From Plasmodium malariae (taxonomy: Eukaryota; Apicomplexa; Aconoidasida; Haemosporida; Plasmodiidae), in the NCBI RefSeq assembly GCF_900090045.1, contig NC_041782.1:2633001-2697000 (forward strand): DNA of 64,000 nucleotides, given 5' to 3'. The translations under genes were made by a program, and so were the position numbers. A model generated the notes under the pieces. The model worked only from the letters and a program-made list of their open reading frames with translations, was not told the DNA's origin and searched no databases. This document shows, piece after piece, positions 13,037-26,920 of this stretch (the stretch's first letter is position 1; every line of letters begins with the position of its first letter).

Positions 13037-15881
13037 AATAAATAATATGGAATATGTATTTTTCCCTAAAAAAGTTATTAATATGAAGTAATATAACTAA
13101 TATCTTTGGAGTATATTCTTAAAAATCATACGAATAATTGAGCTAATTTTAATGATGTGCATATGTGTGGCTTATTATTTTTACACAAAACAGATATACA
13201 TTATGTTAGTTTATTTTTTGAATTTGAATGTTATAATATTTATTATTTTGTGTTGTAAATTATTGTTACATATTAATCAAATATTATTCTTTACACTATA
13301 TAATTGTCTATTTAAGTAGATTCGTATAACAATTATATGTAGATGAATTAAAATTAATATGATTTTATTGATTCTTTTCTAGAATTTGTATTTCAAATAA
13401 AAAATGATGATATTCTAAGTTTAATCTTCTTCAGGACAAAAATAAATTATTTACAAAATGTGAAATTATAATATTATCTTTATATTATAAGTAAATGTCA
13501 TTTTTTGTATTTATTGAATTGAGGTTAAGTATTATGTTGTGTTGATATATATGTATATTACTCAAAAATATATCACACTATCTATTATATAAATAATTTT
13601 TATTAGAAATGTGTTATAAATTTTATTTATTTCTTAATACATTTTAACAGAGCTTTGTTTTATTTTTCATGATATATGTGCGAAATTATAAGTATTTAAT
13701 AAAATAATATCAATTATAATTAATATTCTGAACTTTGGGCCTATAAATAATAATTTACTTTTATTCCTGTAAATATATTACTATATTGTGAAAGCCTATG
13801 CATTATTAAATATACAATTAATTGTTTTATAAAAAAGGAAATAATTAAGTTGTAATACCTAATAATTAAAACATTTTTTTAATTTATATATGTATATAAG
13901 ATGAAAAACGTATGAGAAATGCAATTTGAATTTTAAAAGTATTTTTTTCATTTGTAAAAAAGTTCTTTTATATTTAAAACACGTATATATGAATATTAAA
14001 TGGAAGCACATTTTTTTTATTACAAAATTCATGTTATTATAAAAAATAAATTAAATGTATTACCAATTTCAAGGTTGCCTAAGTAAATAATTTTTATAGA
14101 TTAATTATGCCAAAAATATTTCAACTCTGTATTGTACATATTAATTAGTAAGGAAAATGTAACTTTTAAAAAAAAAATTTCTGTATATTGTTACTTCTTT
14201 GGGAAATTCACAATATATAAAATTCTTATACATAATATAATAAATAGTTACGATAAAATTAAAAATAATGAATAAAAAGCTATTAAAAACTGAATGGTGC
14301 CTATATATTTTTTTTGCATTATAAACGTTTTGCTGGGAATTTTTGTTTTTATTAAACTTTTGATTACCATAATAAAATGATTATGAAATATAAAATCATA
14401 TAACTTCTTATTAATAATTATATGTGTTCATTCTTTTTATGTGAACATACTATTTTTTCAATTATATGGAATAATTTCTATAATACATATTTTTTGTTTT
14501 ATTATTTAGAATGTGATATTGTGTATAATTAGAATAATCTCATATAAATTAATATAGATAATTCGTATATATATTAAAATTGAGATTCATGTATAGATAT
14601 ATGCAACAATAAAGTAAGTATGTACAATTAAATTTGTGGTTTACAAATTATAACGATACCTGAAATTTTTATGTAATATAAAATGGGAGCTACCATTTCT
14701 AAAATATCGTATCTATAGTAATTTATATATAAGTTCCATGAGATCTATAAAAGTGTAATTATATAAAAAACCTAAAGATAAGAAGCATTATCTTTCAAGC
14801 TTTCTGATTATTAACATAATTTAATGTTACTTCTTAACATTTTTATGAAATGGTCTGTCCTATTTTTTTTTTACTATAAATATCAATAAAAATAATGTAT
14901 ATAAATAAAAGTACTATTTGATCCTATTATAATTAACTTTATTAAAAAATACATATTTATAATGTAGATTCATATATATTATTTATTTATTATATATCCG
15001 TTTGTTTACATCTGGCGAATATTATATATATAAAGAGTATTAAAGAATAAAGAAAACAATAAGTATAGTGCATAATAAGAAAATACTTATTAATTATTAA
15101 ATGATGGATAGGAGTTTTATCATTTATATTCTAGAAAAAGTATAATTTTTATCTCTTACTCTCATATATAAATATCTTTGCTATTAAGCCACATATAGTA
15201 TATAATATTTGAGGGTACCAATATTAAAACTGTTGTATAATACGTTTAATTTTTAATTCAATTTAGTTAGAGGGAGGTAATGATAATAAAATTTTAAAAT
15301 ATAGTAATAAATAAAATGTATATATTCTTTTTAGTTTCCAAATAAAGTTATTATTTTATGATTTGTTCCTTTTATTTATATAATAATATTATTGGTGTTT
15401 TTGATACTTTTGCTTCTTCTTTTTTTTTTCTTTTTATATTTATTAATGCATAGTTAATAAATTTTACTTCATATTATTGTATAAGAAAGAAAAAATGTAC
15501 TCCTTAATCTTGTTTTATATATTTAAGTTAAAAGTTTTTTTTTTTTTGTATTCATAAAAAAATTTAAATTGTAAATTAATTTTTCTGGTACTAATTCCTA
15601 AAACAGTATTGTATTTATATTAATCTTTTATTGTATAATTTTTATATTATTATATTTGTATTTTCTACACATATATATTAATATATTTATTTTTAATTTA
15701 TAATACTTATTAATAATTACACACATATATGTAACTTCTCTACCACTGCATAATGGATGTTCCAATGCAAATAATATAAACTTTAATGCTTATATAAAGA
15801 AATTCATTGAGGTTGATAGCGAATACTATGAAAACGCCCTACATAACTTCAATTTACAAATTTATTTGTGTTTAGTAAGAA
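13037..15881. other. Intergenic A/T-rich spacer
   Basis: No gene recognised. The last ~80 bp (about 15800-15881) probably hold the decayed C-terminal tail of the minus-strand pir pseudogene that follows. The rest is low-complexity DNA. Confidence 0.6.
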
Positions 15882-16829
15882 TTATCTTGTTTCTTCTTCA
15901 AGTTCGTTAAGTTGAATTACTTTTTTGTTTTGTAATTGAATATTTAACCAAGTTTTAATTGCAGTAAACTATATGGAAGAAAAAACATCTGTATATATAT
16001 ACTCAAATATATTTATTTTTTTTTAGGTAATTTTTTATTAAAATGAATTATACAAATTATGATATAATATTAATTCCATTAAAAATAATTTTTATTAACC
16101 TTATATAAAATAAATAAAGTGAAAGACGTTAGTAATACGTCAGCTGTTATTAAACTGGTAACAAATACATAATTTGTGAGGGGTTCTAAAATTTTTGGTA
16201 CACTAGGACAAGTAGATACTTCTCTCATCTCTTTATCATATACTTTTTTAAAATTGGTTAGATCATCGCAAACGAGGTTTTCAGTATTTCCTTAACAATC
16301 CTTGTAATGTTTAATATAAAACTCATAAAATTTTTTGGGATTTTCACAACTGCAACTTTTAGTTTTACCTTTTTGAGTAGTAAAATTGTCAAAATCCTTA
16401 TATAGAATGTATAGATATGTGAGTTCCTATACAGTATTAGTATCAATTCTTTTTATATATTTCTCAAAAAATTCATAATGATCTGATGAAATTCTTATAT
16501 ATACTTTAATCAAATTATCAATTTTATAAAAAACATCTTTATTTAGAATGTAATTCAAGTATTTATAGCTATTGTGGATATCAGAACTATAATAGATATT
16601 TATACTATTTAAGTACTGAGCAACCTTTTAACACGGAAGAACAAAATGAATATCAGTTTTTTCGAATAAAATATCTTAAATTATTTTTTCACAAGTATCA
16701 TTATAGCCATTATTTTCACAATTTTGGGTATCACTATCAAAATCCTTTTCATATTTAAGAAAAGATTTTACATAATTATCCTAAGGAAGAAAAATAGTTA
16801 TAATATGTAAGTGTACAACATCGTATATT
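15882..16829 (-). pseudogene. PIR family pseudogene
   Basis: Minus strand. Exon 2 (16780 down to 16100, 227 codons, phase 0 at both ends) keeps one frame throughout and reads as a typical PIR ectodomain. It has FDSDTQNCENNGYNDTCEK, then KTDIHFVLPC, YLNYILNKDVFYKIDNL, SSDHYEFFEKYIKRIDT, CSCENPKKFYEFYIKHYKDC and STCPSVPKILEPLTNYVF, followed by a membrane segment (LITADVLLTSFTLFILYK). Four substitution-type stops interrupt it, and there is no indel. A TTCTTCCTTAG acceptor precedes it. A possible first exon (MLYTY, 16829-16815) is followed by a mutated donor (AT instead of GT). Exon 3 (15968-15882) starts FTAIKTWLNIQLQNKKVIQL and ends at an early stop, with residual family tail beyond. PIR proteins are variant antigens of the infected red cell. 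This copy cannot make full-length protein. Confidence 0.85.
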
Positions 16830-19800
16830 CTTGAATTAATATATTTATTTCATTTTCCGAACAAGGAATTCTTGAAATACCATTATATACATATTAATTA
16901 TAACAAAAAAAAAATGTTCTTTCCTTCCTTGAAGAGTTCCATTATAATTGAATATAAGAGAATTATATAACAAAAATTAAATTAACATTAAGTTAATATT
17001 TTTATAAATAAAACAATGATACGTTATAAATTAATATGTAATGCATGAGTTCTTATTTACTGAATTTAAAATAACATATCTTAGCAAAATATTCTTTTCA
17101 GTTTTCCTTTAAAAATGGAATAAGTGAATCTAGTTTGTAATATATAAAACAGTTGCCTACGATGTAAATAAAATAATTTGAAAAATAGTAATACTTTATT
17201 AAAATTAAAAAATTTCACTAAGAAAATACATTTTCCTTTTATTTTCATTCATATGAGAATCATTTAATTGTCTTGAAAGTTATATATAAAAATAAATTAT
17301 TTTTAGTAAATTTTCCCATAAATTGATTTTTATATTGATATATATAATTAGGAATCTTTTTCGAACTTTTAAAATAATATAAATACATAAATACAACTTC
17401 ATTAGAAAGTATAGAATATCTCCTTTTATTAACGATTATCTGCATTTAAGGTTAAAATGATTCCTCTCAAATCAATTCAATTAAATTTTATTTTAAATTA
17501 TAATAATATAAACAACTATTACTGAATTCAATTTCATGATTATTACCAAAATTAAAATTTAAATAAATGAAATAAAGATTTAAATAAAATATAAATAAAA
17601 TAGGTAACAATAACTATACTCTTGATAAATTAAAAATATACTTCTTTAAAAAGTTTTTATTTATGAATTAATTACTGTGTAAGAAGCTATATCGTACAAT
17701 TATAAAATAATCTCTCAATTTTCTCCATTATATTATTATGGGAATTTAATGTTTTAATATGTTCTTTATGATAATTGATTTAGCATAATATACATATTTA
17801 TATTGGAAATATAAATATATAACAAAAAAGTATATATTGTACCATAAATTGATTGTACATAAAAATTAAAAAGAAAAGGAACAAAAAATTAATTAATTGT
17901 AACAAAGGCCTTAATAAAATATGATAATGGAATAATATTGTATTCGTAACATAATAAATATATATATATATATATGAACCCAAAATTTTCATTATAATAT
18001 ATATATCATATATTGTACTAGGAAACATGTTTATGATATATTCATATTTTTATATATAATAAAATAATTGTGAGAAATAATACTGTAATATATATCAATT
18101 TTGTATATTTCATTTATATCCATCACATGCTATATTAGTTCCACTATCTTACAGGGTTTTATTTATGACACTCTAATATAAATAAATTATTGCACTTTTT
18201 TTTATTTAGAATAATTTTGTAAAATATCTTACACTTACATGTATTTAATATAGTATATAATTAAAAGTATCATTATATTTTAATTGTATTAAAATATTTA
18301 TCATATAATTAAATGTATTTTAAAAAAACTAAGTAATGCAAAAACAAAAAAAATTGTTTTTATTATTAGTACATATTTGGAATTAATTGGCTTTTACTTC
18401 ATGAAAAACGTAGAAGTTAATATGATAGTATTGTTATTGTAATTGTTAATATATATTTTAAAAGTTATTTACGATGGGTATTCATTGCTTTTTATTATAT
18501 ATTCTTATTAATAACATTAATATGCCTTTTTTTAATTTTTAGTTATGTGTTTCATTTAATAATATAGAATGGTTGTCAAAATATAAAATATATTCCAAAT
18601 CATTACAGTTGTGCTTTAATTATATATACATTAATAAACAACTACATTTATATGTTCATACATATTAATATTCTAGCATAATATTTTATGTTTAATAAAT
18701 TATTAATATACTTGCATTTATGTTAAGTAATTAGAGTAAAATAAATAAATATATTATGTACCTTTTCATATATATAATATATGAAAATTCACGCCTATCT
18801 ATTATTCTTGTAATGTATACTTTATATTAACTAAATATATGGCTCATATATATAACATATATGATAAAACATAGAAGTACTTTTAGAATATCATCATACA
18901 TATACTAATAAGTGTTGAACAAAATTATTTGCTTTACTGGAAATATAAAATTAGAATATCTATATTATACTAAAATTATTCAGAAATTGTGAAGTATGTA
19001 TAATGTTAATATTAATAAAAAAAAATAATTTCGTTTTTAAAAAATATTGTTAATATATTATAATATATTTGCTTTACTTATTATAAGGATACTATATTAC
19101 AAAGATGAATACGTATTTTGATCACTTTTATATTCCCACATTCGTGTAAATTATAACTAAATACAGAAAATATTATTTATTTTTATAATAATTATTAGTA
19201 TTATTACTATATTAATAATTTGTTTAAAAAATTAATATAATAATTTTATTATAAGTTTTAATTAATACTATATTTAAAAAAAAAATTATAATATATTTAT
19301 TTTTATGGTATATGGTAACAGTTAATAATTATTACATATTAAAATGAATTTTATATTTTAACACATAGATTTATTATTAGTTTATTTTATATATAGATTA
19401 TGCATATATATAATTTTAATAAATAACATAAAAAAAAAAAAAAAAAGCCTAATAAATCTTACTAACTAAATATAAGAAAGAAAATTATTATTCTGTAATT
19501 ACAAGAAATCGCCAAAAAAAAAAAAAAACTAAAGGCTGAATATATTAATTCTCTTTAAAGCGTAAAAAGAAATTCATCGAAAATTTTTTATTAAAATAAT
19601 ATAATAACAGTTAAATTATATATTTAACTGAAAAGAAAAAAATGGGAATACATGATATACTTTTTAGTTTCTGTAAAATTGTTATATTTTTATTTTCTCT
19701 TTATTTTAAAAAAATCTTGAAGTATATAAATTTAGTTCTGTATAATAAATAAATTATTTAATAAATAGCAAGTACTTTAATTTTATAAAAATTTTAAAGA

Positions 19801-20897
19801 TGAATAATGTAAAGATTAAAATAATAAAAAATTATACAAAAATTTTTTTTTTATTTGTATATTTTTTTTTCCAAATTTGAATATATATTACAAGTTAGTG
19901 TGTATAATTATTTATTAAGCATAATTTTATTATCATCATTTTTGAATCGTTAGAATAATCTCATTAATTTATTATATATATCTTAATAAAAGTGCGATAA
20001 AATCTTTAAGTTACAATATTTTTTATTAAAAAGAATCAAAGTTTTTATTATGTGACAGAATCTACAAATATGATTTTTTTACTTTTCAAAGATATAAATA
20101 ATTAAAAAAAAAAATACTGATATGTATAAAATATAAAGCGTTATAAATTTATAATTAGTAATCACTATTATTCTGAGAACATATTTTAACCCATAACATC
20201 CCAGCACGATTTTATTGAGCACATGGTATATATTTTTTTGAAATATATTTAATCATATGAATCAAGTATATGTTTGCATTGGTTTCATATATCTAAATGT
20301 ACCTTGTTTTATTTGTTATTAACAGATTTTTTATATTTATTGAAACATAAAACTCTCGTATAATGAGAATGTTTGGAAGATATAAATAAGCATCTTTCTA
20401 AATATGGATATAGCTGTATTTTAAAAAGTAATAGAATAAAATAGAATTATACTAATTTAAGTAATAATTGTACATTAATAAAATTTATTTCAAAATTATT
20501 ACGTTTGCTTTTTTTTATTCTTACTTTTTTTCCTATGAGTTTAATATTTTTGGAAAATATTAATTTATCTTTTTTTTCTTCTATATATGTATATATATCT
20601 CGTTATTTTTGTTGAATCATGTATTAATATATAGTTCTTATTGATATTTATAAAGAAATACAAAAACTACATATAACTTAAATGTATTTTATATATTTTT
20701 ATTTCAATGTCCAAATTTCATTTTTGCTTTTTTTTCTTATATTTGGTATTTCTTTAGATTATTTTTTTCATTTCTCCCTAATTTTGTTATAAAATTTACG
20801 AAATATATTTCATATAGGTTACATGATTGCACAAAAATAATATCATAATATATTCAGAATGTATATTATAAATTTACAAAATGTATATGTGAATAAT
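16830..20897. other. Intergenic A/T-rich spacer
   Basis: No gene recognised. Small open frames at 17260-17445 and 17798-18028 (minus) look like chance frames. Contains a short (TA)n tract near 17959-17975, an A17 run near 19430-19446, and a lone 36-codon frame from 19643 with a hydrophobic start but no second exon. Confidence 0.55.
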
Positions 20898-20959
20898 TCA
20901 ATCATATTCGTTAGAACTATCATCCTTTTCCATAATGCTTAAATACATATTATCTTATT

Positions 20960-23460
20960 TTATCCAACCCAATTTTCTATCTCTATGCTAAATCCGTCAT
21001 CTACCGTATAACCCAGATATTCTTTATTTTCCAAAACATTTACGTTAAACTCACTCATGTTTTCTATAGAATCTGGTTTACCATCTGATTTTTTACCTTC
21101 CATGTATGCACTTATAGAACTGTCCAAATAGGTTTCTCTATTTTCAAATTCCTGCTCTTTTTTGCATTCTTCTAATACTAATATAAGCACGAAGATGCAA
21201 AGTTTTTTTAGTAATTGTTTTTTAATATAGTTATATAATTGTTGATAACCTTTTCTGTTGGTTAATTCTCCTATATTTATTAATAGAAAATTATCCTTAG
21301 TTTCTTCATATTCATATTTATCTGATATATTCTGGAGTTCATCTGTCAAATAATTAAACAAGTTTTGTTCAATATATTGCTTAATAATTATACTATTTTT
21401 TGATATCCACATTCTCCACATATCTTTTTCTTTTTCTAAATATGGAATAGTTAGATTTCTATCTGAAATCTTCCTTTTTAATTCTTTTTTTTTAAAGTTA
21501 TCTTGTTCTTTTTTCCAATCATTTTTTAAATTATTAAACCAGACTGTGTTTTTCAATTTTTCAGAGATATTTTCATGTTCTTTCTTGAATTTATTCCATA
21601 GAAGTTTTTGTTTTTCAATGTCATTAATACTTTTAGTATCTTCCTCTATTAATTCGTCATTAGTTATATCAGGATATGTTGGGTATTCCTCTTCTGTGAA
21701 CAATTCTAGAAATATTTTTATAAATTCTTCTTTTTTGTGTTTCCATTCTTCATTTCTGTATTTTTCTAGTACTTCCATATGTACTTCTATAATAGTTTTG
21801 TATGTATCCTTTCTTGGAGTCGTTGCATTTACATTATAATTCATGTTATGCTCTTTTATTTTTATTCTTTTTATAGTTTCTTCGTTATCATATAATGTGT
21901 TTTCTAAATGATCATGTGCTAAGAATTCACCTTTTTTCCAAGAAACTAAAGGATATAATATTCTTAGAAATTTCACAGGTCTTCTTTTTATCTTTTTTTT
22001 TTTTTTAAACAACCCTATTAAAGCATACTACAGTAGAAAAAAATGGATTTTTAAAACAAGTTATTACGATAATAAAATGATTATCATATTTTTAGTACAT
22101 AAATGTTATTTTACTTTAATAAAAAGGGAAAATAGAAAAATAACTATAAAGCTGATTAAAATAGATGATGTGTATGTGTTAGACGAACTCGCTAATAAAC
22201 CTGAAATAATTATAAATATATATTTAATTCTGTCATTTCAAGAATAGATAAATAAACAGAATTGATGGTACCTGAAATTTTAGGGGGTTCAGCAAAGCTA
22301 GCTGAAGGTGCGAAAGGAATTGAGGGTTCAGCTTTTAATGCATGACTTTTAGGAGATTGAGTTTCTGGTGACATAGCAGAATCTGAAATTGTTGGTGAAT
22401 TAGGGCCTGTTAATACTGCGTCATCATCAGTATCATGTATTTGTGTTTCTGATATTTTATCTTGAGTAGTTTGTATAGCTTCAGATTCTTTACTTTTATC
22501 TTGAGGATTTGGAGCTTCAGTTTCCAATTTATCTTGAAGTTGAGGTTGAATTTCCTGGGAAGTTTTCTCTGTAGTTGGAGATTTGTGTGAATCTTTAGTT
22601 ATCACTTCTTGTAAAGTATAAGAGAATTGTTCTATTTGTACTTCAGGTTTAGATGGATATTCAGCTGTTTTTTGACTTTCTTGTAAATCTTCCTTTTTTT
22701 TTTCTTGTAAGTTTTTGCAAGTTGGATTTTGATCGATGAGCGCGCAATCTGATGATGTTCTAAAGGTTTCTTCTATGAGTATATTGCATAATGATTCTTG
22801 TTTTTTCCCTCTTTTACCCATTATTAGTTCTTTTCTGTAACAACTTTTAATGGGGCTTACTTTTTTGTCAAAATGTTCCTTCCTCTCATTAATCCAATCC
22901 TTATATTCGTTACATTTTTTTAAATACTCCTCATTACACGTCTTTAAGGTTCCAGGTTTTAACTGTCTTATTTCATTAAGATATGTATTTCTTTTTTCAC
23001 AAAAATCTTCTTCATCATATTTTAATTCTAAAATTTTCATATCATTTTCTTCCAGAACAACAGGACATTCTTTATGTATTTTAATCGTTTCATAGTAAGA
23101 TTGTAACCACTTTTTTAATGCCCCTTCCCATTTATCCTTAAGACTAATATAATGTGGTGGGGGAAACTTATTATTAATTAGATATTTACTCAAATCTCGA
23201 CATACATTTCTAAATGCTTCTTTGTTACTCTTATTTACGTTAGCAGTTTTATTTTTTATATCTTGCATAATTTTTTGGAATTTTAGATCATAAAAGTAGG
23301 TGAAAAATCCAGAACCTCGAACATCCAATTTCTAGATTCAAAACAATTATTCAAGAATTAATTTTTGTGTTATTTATGTTAACAGTTGTTTTAGAATAAA
23401 TAAATAATTCATTAATATAAAAAAATAAAAAATTATTACCGAAGAAAAACAATTATCCAT
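20960..23460 (-). CDS. STP1: STP1 protein, four exons, intact
   Basis: Minus strand. Exons: 23460-23440 (MDNCFSS), 23331-22272, 22200-22115 and 22027-20960, giving about 744 residues. Exon 2 carries the Cys-containing STP1 N-terminal domain: GSGFFTYFYDLKFQKIMQDI, CRDLSKYLINNKFPPPHY, WEGALKKWLQSYYETI, ECPVVLEENDMK, DFCEKRNTYLNEI and CNEEYLKKCNEYKDWI. A Glu/Ser/Thr/Pro/Gln-rich linker follows. Exon 3 is a membrane exon (SSILISFIVIFLFSLFIK). Exon 4 starts YALIGLFKKKKKIKRRPVK and is the Trp-rich cytoplasmic domain: NEEWKHKKEEF, NNLKNDWKKEQ, DMWRMWISKNSIIIKQY, LLKKLCIFVLILVLEECKKE, ending IENWVG. Introns are 108 bp (phase 0), 71 bp (phase 1) and 87 bp (phase 0). STP1 is a multicopy Plasmodium surface family whose cytoplasmic part resembles SURFIN/SICAvar tails; location at the red-cell surface is inferred. 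No premature stop is seen. Confidence 0.92.
22201..22271 (-). other. STP1 intron 2 bounded by TTTCAGGT repeats
   Basis: Both junctions of this 71-bp phase-1 intron read TTTCAG|GT: donor side AAATTTCAG|GTACC, acceptor side TTATTTCAG|GTTTA. Retention would add about 19 residues and stop at a TAA before the membrane exon, giving a protein with no anchor. The boundary choice is supported because it joins KIS-G-LLASSS in frame with the membrane segment. Confidence 0.65.
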
Positions 23461-23900
23461 AATGGATTTACATTAATACTCTAGTGTATGGTAATTAATA
23501 TTCTGAAGGAAAAATATGAATTTATATATTTTATTTATCAATATGGTTATTTTAAATTTATATTTCTTAACAAAAATAAATTATAAAATTATAATTTACA
23601 TAATAATTTGTATATGAACTATAAAATAATAGAATACATTTAGTATTTATTTTATGTGCTTCATAATTTCATTTACCTTAAGTAAATATATTACTAATGG
23701 AGATGCATCCTAAACATATTTTATTATTAATTCACAATTATGTATATGTGATTCTGTAAGAAAAATATTCCTTATATAAAGAAAAAGTCACAATATTAAC
23801 CACGAAACAACATATATAAGTTACATCAACATGTAATATAAAATTTATTCCGTAAAAATAAAATTAATTACCGTTTCCTGTTATCTGTTATTAGAAACAC

Positions 23901-23920
23901 ATATATATATATATATATAT
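23901..23920. repeat. (AT)n microsatellite
   Basis: About ten AT units between CAC and AGAG. A low-complexity repeat of the kind expected in this genome. Confidence 0.9.
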
Positions 23921-26649
23921 AGAGATATTATTACTTATAATACTATAAATAATTCTTTTTGTTCTTAGGTTTTAATTAAAATAAATAATATATAAACCAG
24001 AACATTATTAATAATGATAGTATGTCCTTATTTTATTATTATTATTTTTTTTTATTTATTGTTGATATAGGCCATTATATTGCTATTATTATTTTGTTAA
24101 TTTTTTTTATATTTACTATATCGTATGTTCCTATTAAAACTTTTATATGAGCTCATACATTTATACAAACGCTTAAGTAGAGGTATATTTATAGTATTAA
24201 ATAATTATAAAAAGATTTGCATACTTATTTAAAATATAAAAATATATTAAAAAAAAAATTATAGTAAAATCATTTATGCAATATAGTTTAAAAAAATATA
24301 AAATAAATTATAGTACCTAAATAAGGAATAATAAGATAGTAACTGAACCTAAAAAGAATAATATTTTATATTAGACAAAACAAAGAATATTAAATCTTTG
24401 TAATTGTTTTTCTGTAATAATTGATAGATATATTATAATAAGTAAATTAAAAATATATTACATCTTTTTTTGTTTGTTTATATATATAACTAAAATAAAA
24501 TAACTTTTTTATAATGATAAATATTTATTTAGCGTACAAAATAAAAAAGATCTTGTGTTATTTAAAATACTGCTTAAGACGTAAAATATGAAATGTTATT
24601 AAAGAACAAGTTAAACTCATAAACAAGGAAATAGGTTATTATAGTGTAAATTATATATATTATTTCTTATTTTAATATTACTTTTGAAATATATACATAC
24701 GAAGCAGTGAATGGTCAGAAAATTAAAAAAATATATATATTAATAATAAATATTTGTAATTAATTATTTCACGTATAAAATTACGTTGTTATGGTTATTT
24801 TTAATAATTATGTTATTTTAAAGAGTTTTATCTTAATGTATTTTTATTTTTTAATTTATTTATGTAAAATATATTTGTTCGTTCAGATTTTTTTATTTTA
24901 GTCCCTTATATAATATTTATTTTTTTTTTTTTAAATATATTGCTTAATAACAATGTACAATAGATTACAAATACAATTAATTAATCATGTTTTAAAGTAT
25001 ATTGTATTTATATTTATGTTTTTGAATATATCATATAAATATATGTAAATATAATATATATCATGAATATATTTTTGTCGATTAATATGTGGTAACGAGT
25101 AAGAAACATATGATTATCTGAAATATTCGATATCATTTGAATAAAAACTAAATAAATTTAGTTTTAGGATTTTTATTAAAAATATTTCTTTTCTTTTTTT
25201 ATTATTTTCTAAATTTATTGATATATTTTTTTTTCATTGTTAATGTATTTTTTATTATTATTTTTTTTTAATAAATCATCAGAATTTTTGTATAATACTA
25301 CAATTTATACATTACATTTATTTAAATATAATACAAGCTTAATATAAATTCATATGAATTAATAAGTTTTCTTTCATTTTATTATGAATATTATATTTAG
25401 ACTTTTATTTAAAAGATAATGCTTAACTTAAGAATAGATATATTTTTATGTAAATCATTAACATAACATAAGCTAGTAATAATGCTATATGCATAAAAAT
25501 TATTTCAGCATGAAGTTAAAAAAATATGTAGAAGTAAATACATTTACAATGATGCATTTTATTAAATAACGTATTATAATTTTTTCTTATTTAATATGTA
25601 CAACAACAGAACAAAAAAACTGTGGTATATATAATTATAAAGAGGCACTTAAGTATTTAAATTTATATTTCATGTTATCGAACAAGAATTCTTAATTATT
25701 AACATAATTTTATAGTTTAAAAAGTTTTAAATAATAATTTATCTAAAATATAAAATAAAAAATTTCACTTTGATGATAATAATGTCTTAATTTTACTAAT
25801 ATTCTTTTATTTACACAGATATGTACATAGTCGTATCATATTATTAAGAGAATATATTTTAATATATATTTTCACGATTAAAGTGATAAAATTATATTTA
25901 TGAATATTATGGTAATATATAATACGTACTATTATTTTTATGTTTTAATCGGTACCATTTCATCTTATAGGATTAAATAAGATCGTTCTATGTATAAGTT
26001 ATTCTTTATAAAATACTATTGTTAAAGTATTCATCATACAATAATTGAGGTCACTAATATATAACATTATTTATAATTTAATAATCATACTATAAAAATT
26101 ATTATATGTGTATTAATCCAAAATTAATATTTAACATACTGTTAATATTAAGTTTTTTTATTTAATTTTAATTAATATTCTCCTTATATATTGCATTTAT
26201 TGATTATGTTATGTTTAATGAATTATTGATTTGTACTTTTTGCTACTTGTTCTTTACATATATTGAATGGATGGATTTCATATTAGAAATATCATCTATG
26301 CTAAGTATGTTAATATTAATGCGTAATTTGAATATTGGTTATCTAATCAAAATTAATTTTTTTTTATATTTATGTGTCTTTATTACTCATAATTTTTCTT
26401 ATATATTTGTCTTTTAATTTCATATATTGCTTTTTTTTTTTACCTTGTTAAACTTTTTACATATATCTTTATATATGAATCTTTTATAGTTGTATGAAAT
26501 TAATACTTATTTACTATTGCATATGTAGTATTATTATTAAAATAAATTGTTATAACCCATTTTTTTATTTTCAGTATGCATTTCAGTTAAGTTGTTCAAA
26601 ATTTTATATTATATGTACAAATACACATATTACTGAACATATATAAATT

Positions 26650-26920
26650 AAATTTTATAGAATGTATTTTTTATCATACGAGCTACCGGCCAAATATGTT
26701 TGATCTATTTCAGATCCATTCATCATTATGGGAACATTTTGTCCATATACATATTTTTATTTTTTCTTATTGAAGACATTAACAGAATCCAAATAAACTA
26801 GTATTAATATAAATTATATGTATATATAATTAAAACACTATTTCTCCAAAAATTTCCTGTCTTCATAGATTACAGGGGTAGTGGAATGGTATTCTCTTTT
26901 TTAGCTAGAATAACTTATAG
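26650..26920 (-). other. Possible decayed coding remnant, minus strand
   Basis: Relatively G+C-rich patch. On the minus strand one frame reads KREYHSTTPVIYEDRKFLEK (about 26899-26840), preceded by a splice-like TTTTTTATAG near 26923. A second reads KYVYGQNVPIMMNGSEIDQ, then TYLAGSSYDKKYIL to a TAA near 26650. Both are protein-like and flanked by stops. No family was recognised. A dead last exon of a subtelomeric gene is plausible. Confidence 0.25.

Noticed and set aside
16258..16446. Minus-strand 62-codon frame
   Set aside because: Out-of-frame shadow inside exon 2 of the pir pseudogene.
19643..19750. Short ATG frame with hydrophobic start, resembling an exported-protein first exon
   Set aside because: No donor giving a matching second exon, no family motif downstream.
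21546..23095. Plus-strand frames at 21546-21839 and 22850-23095
   Set aside because: Antisense shadows of STP1 exons.
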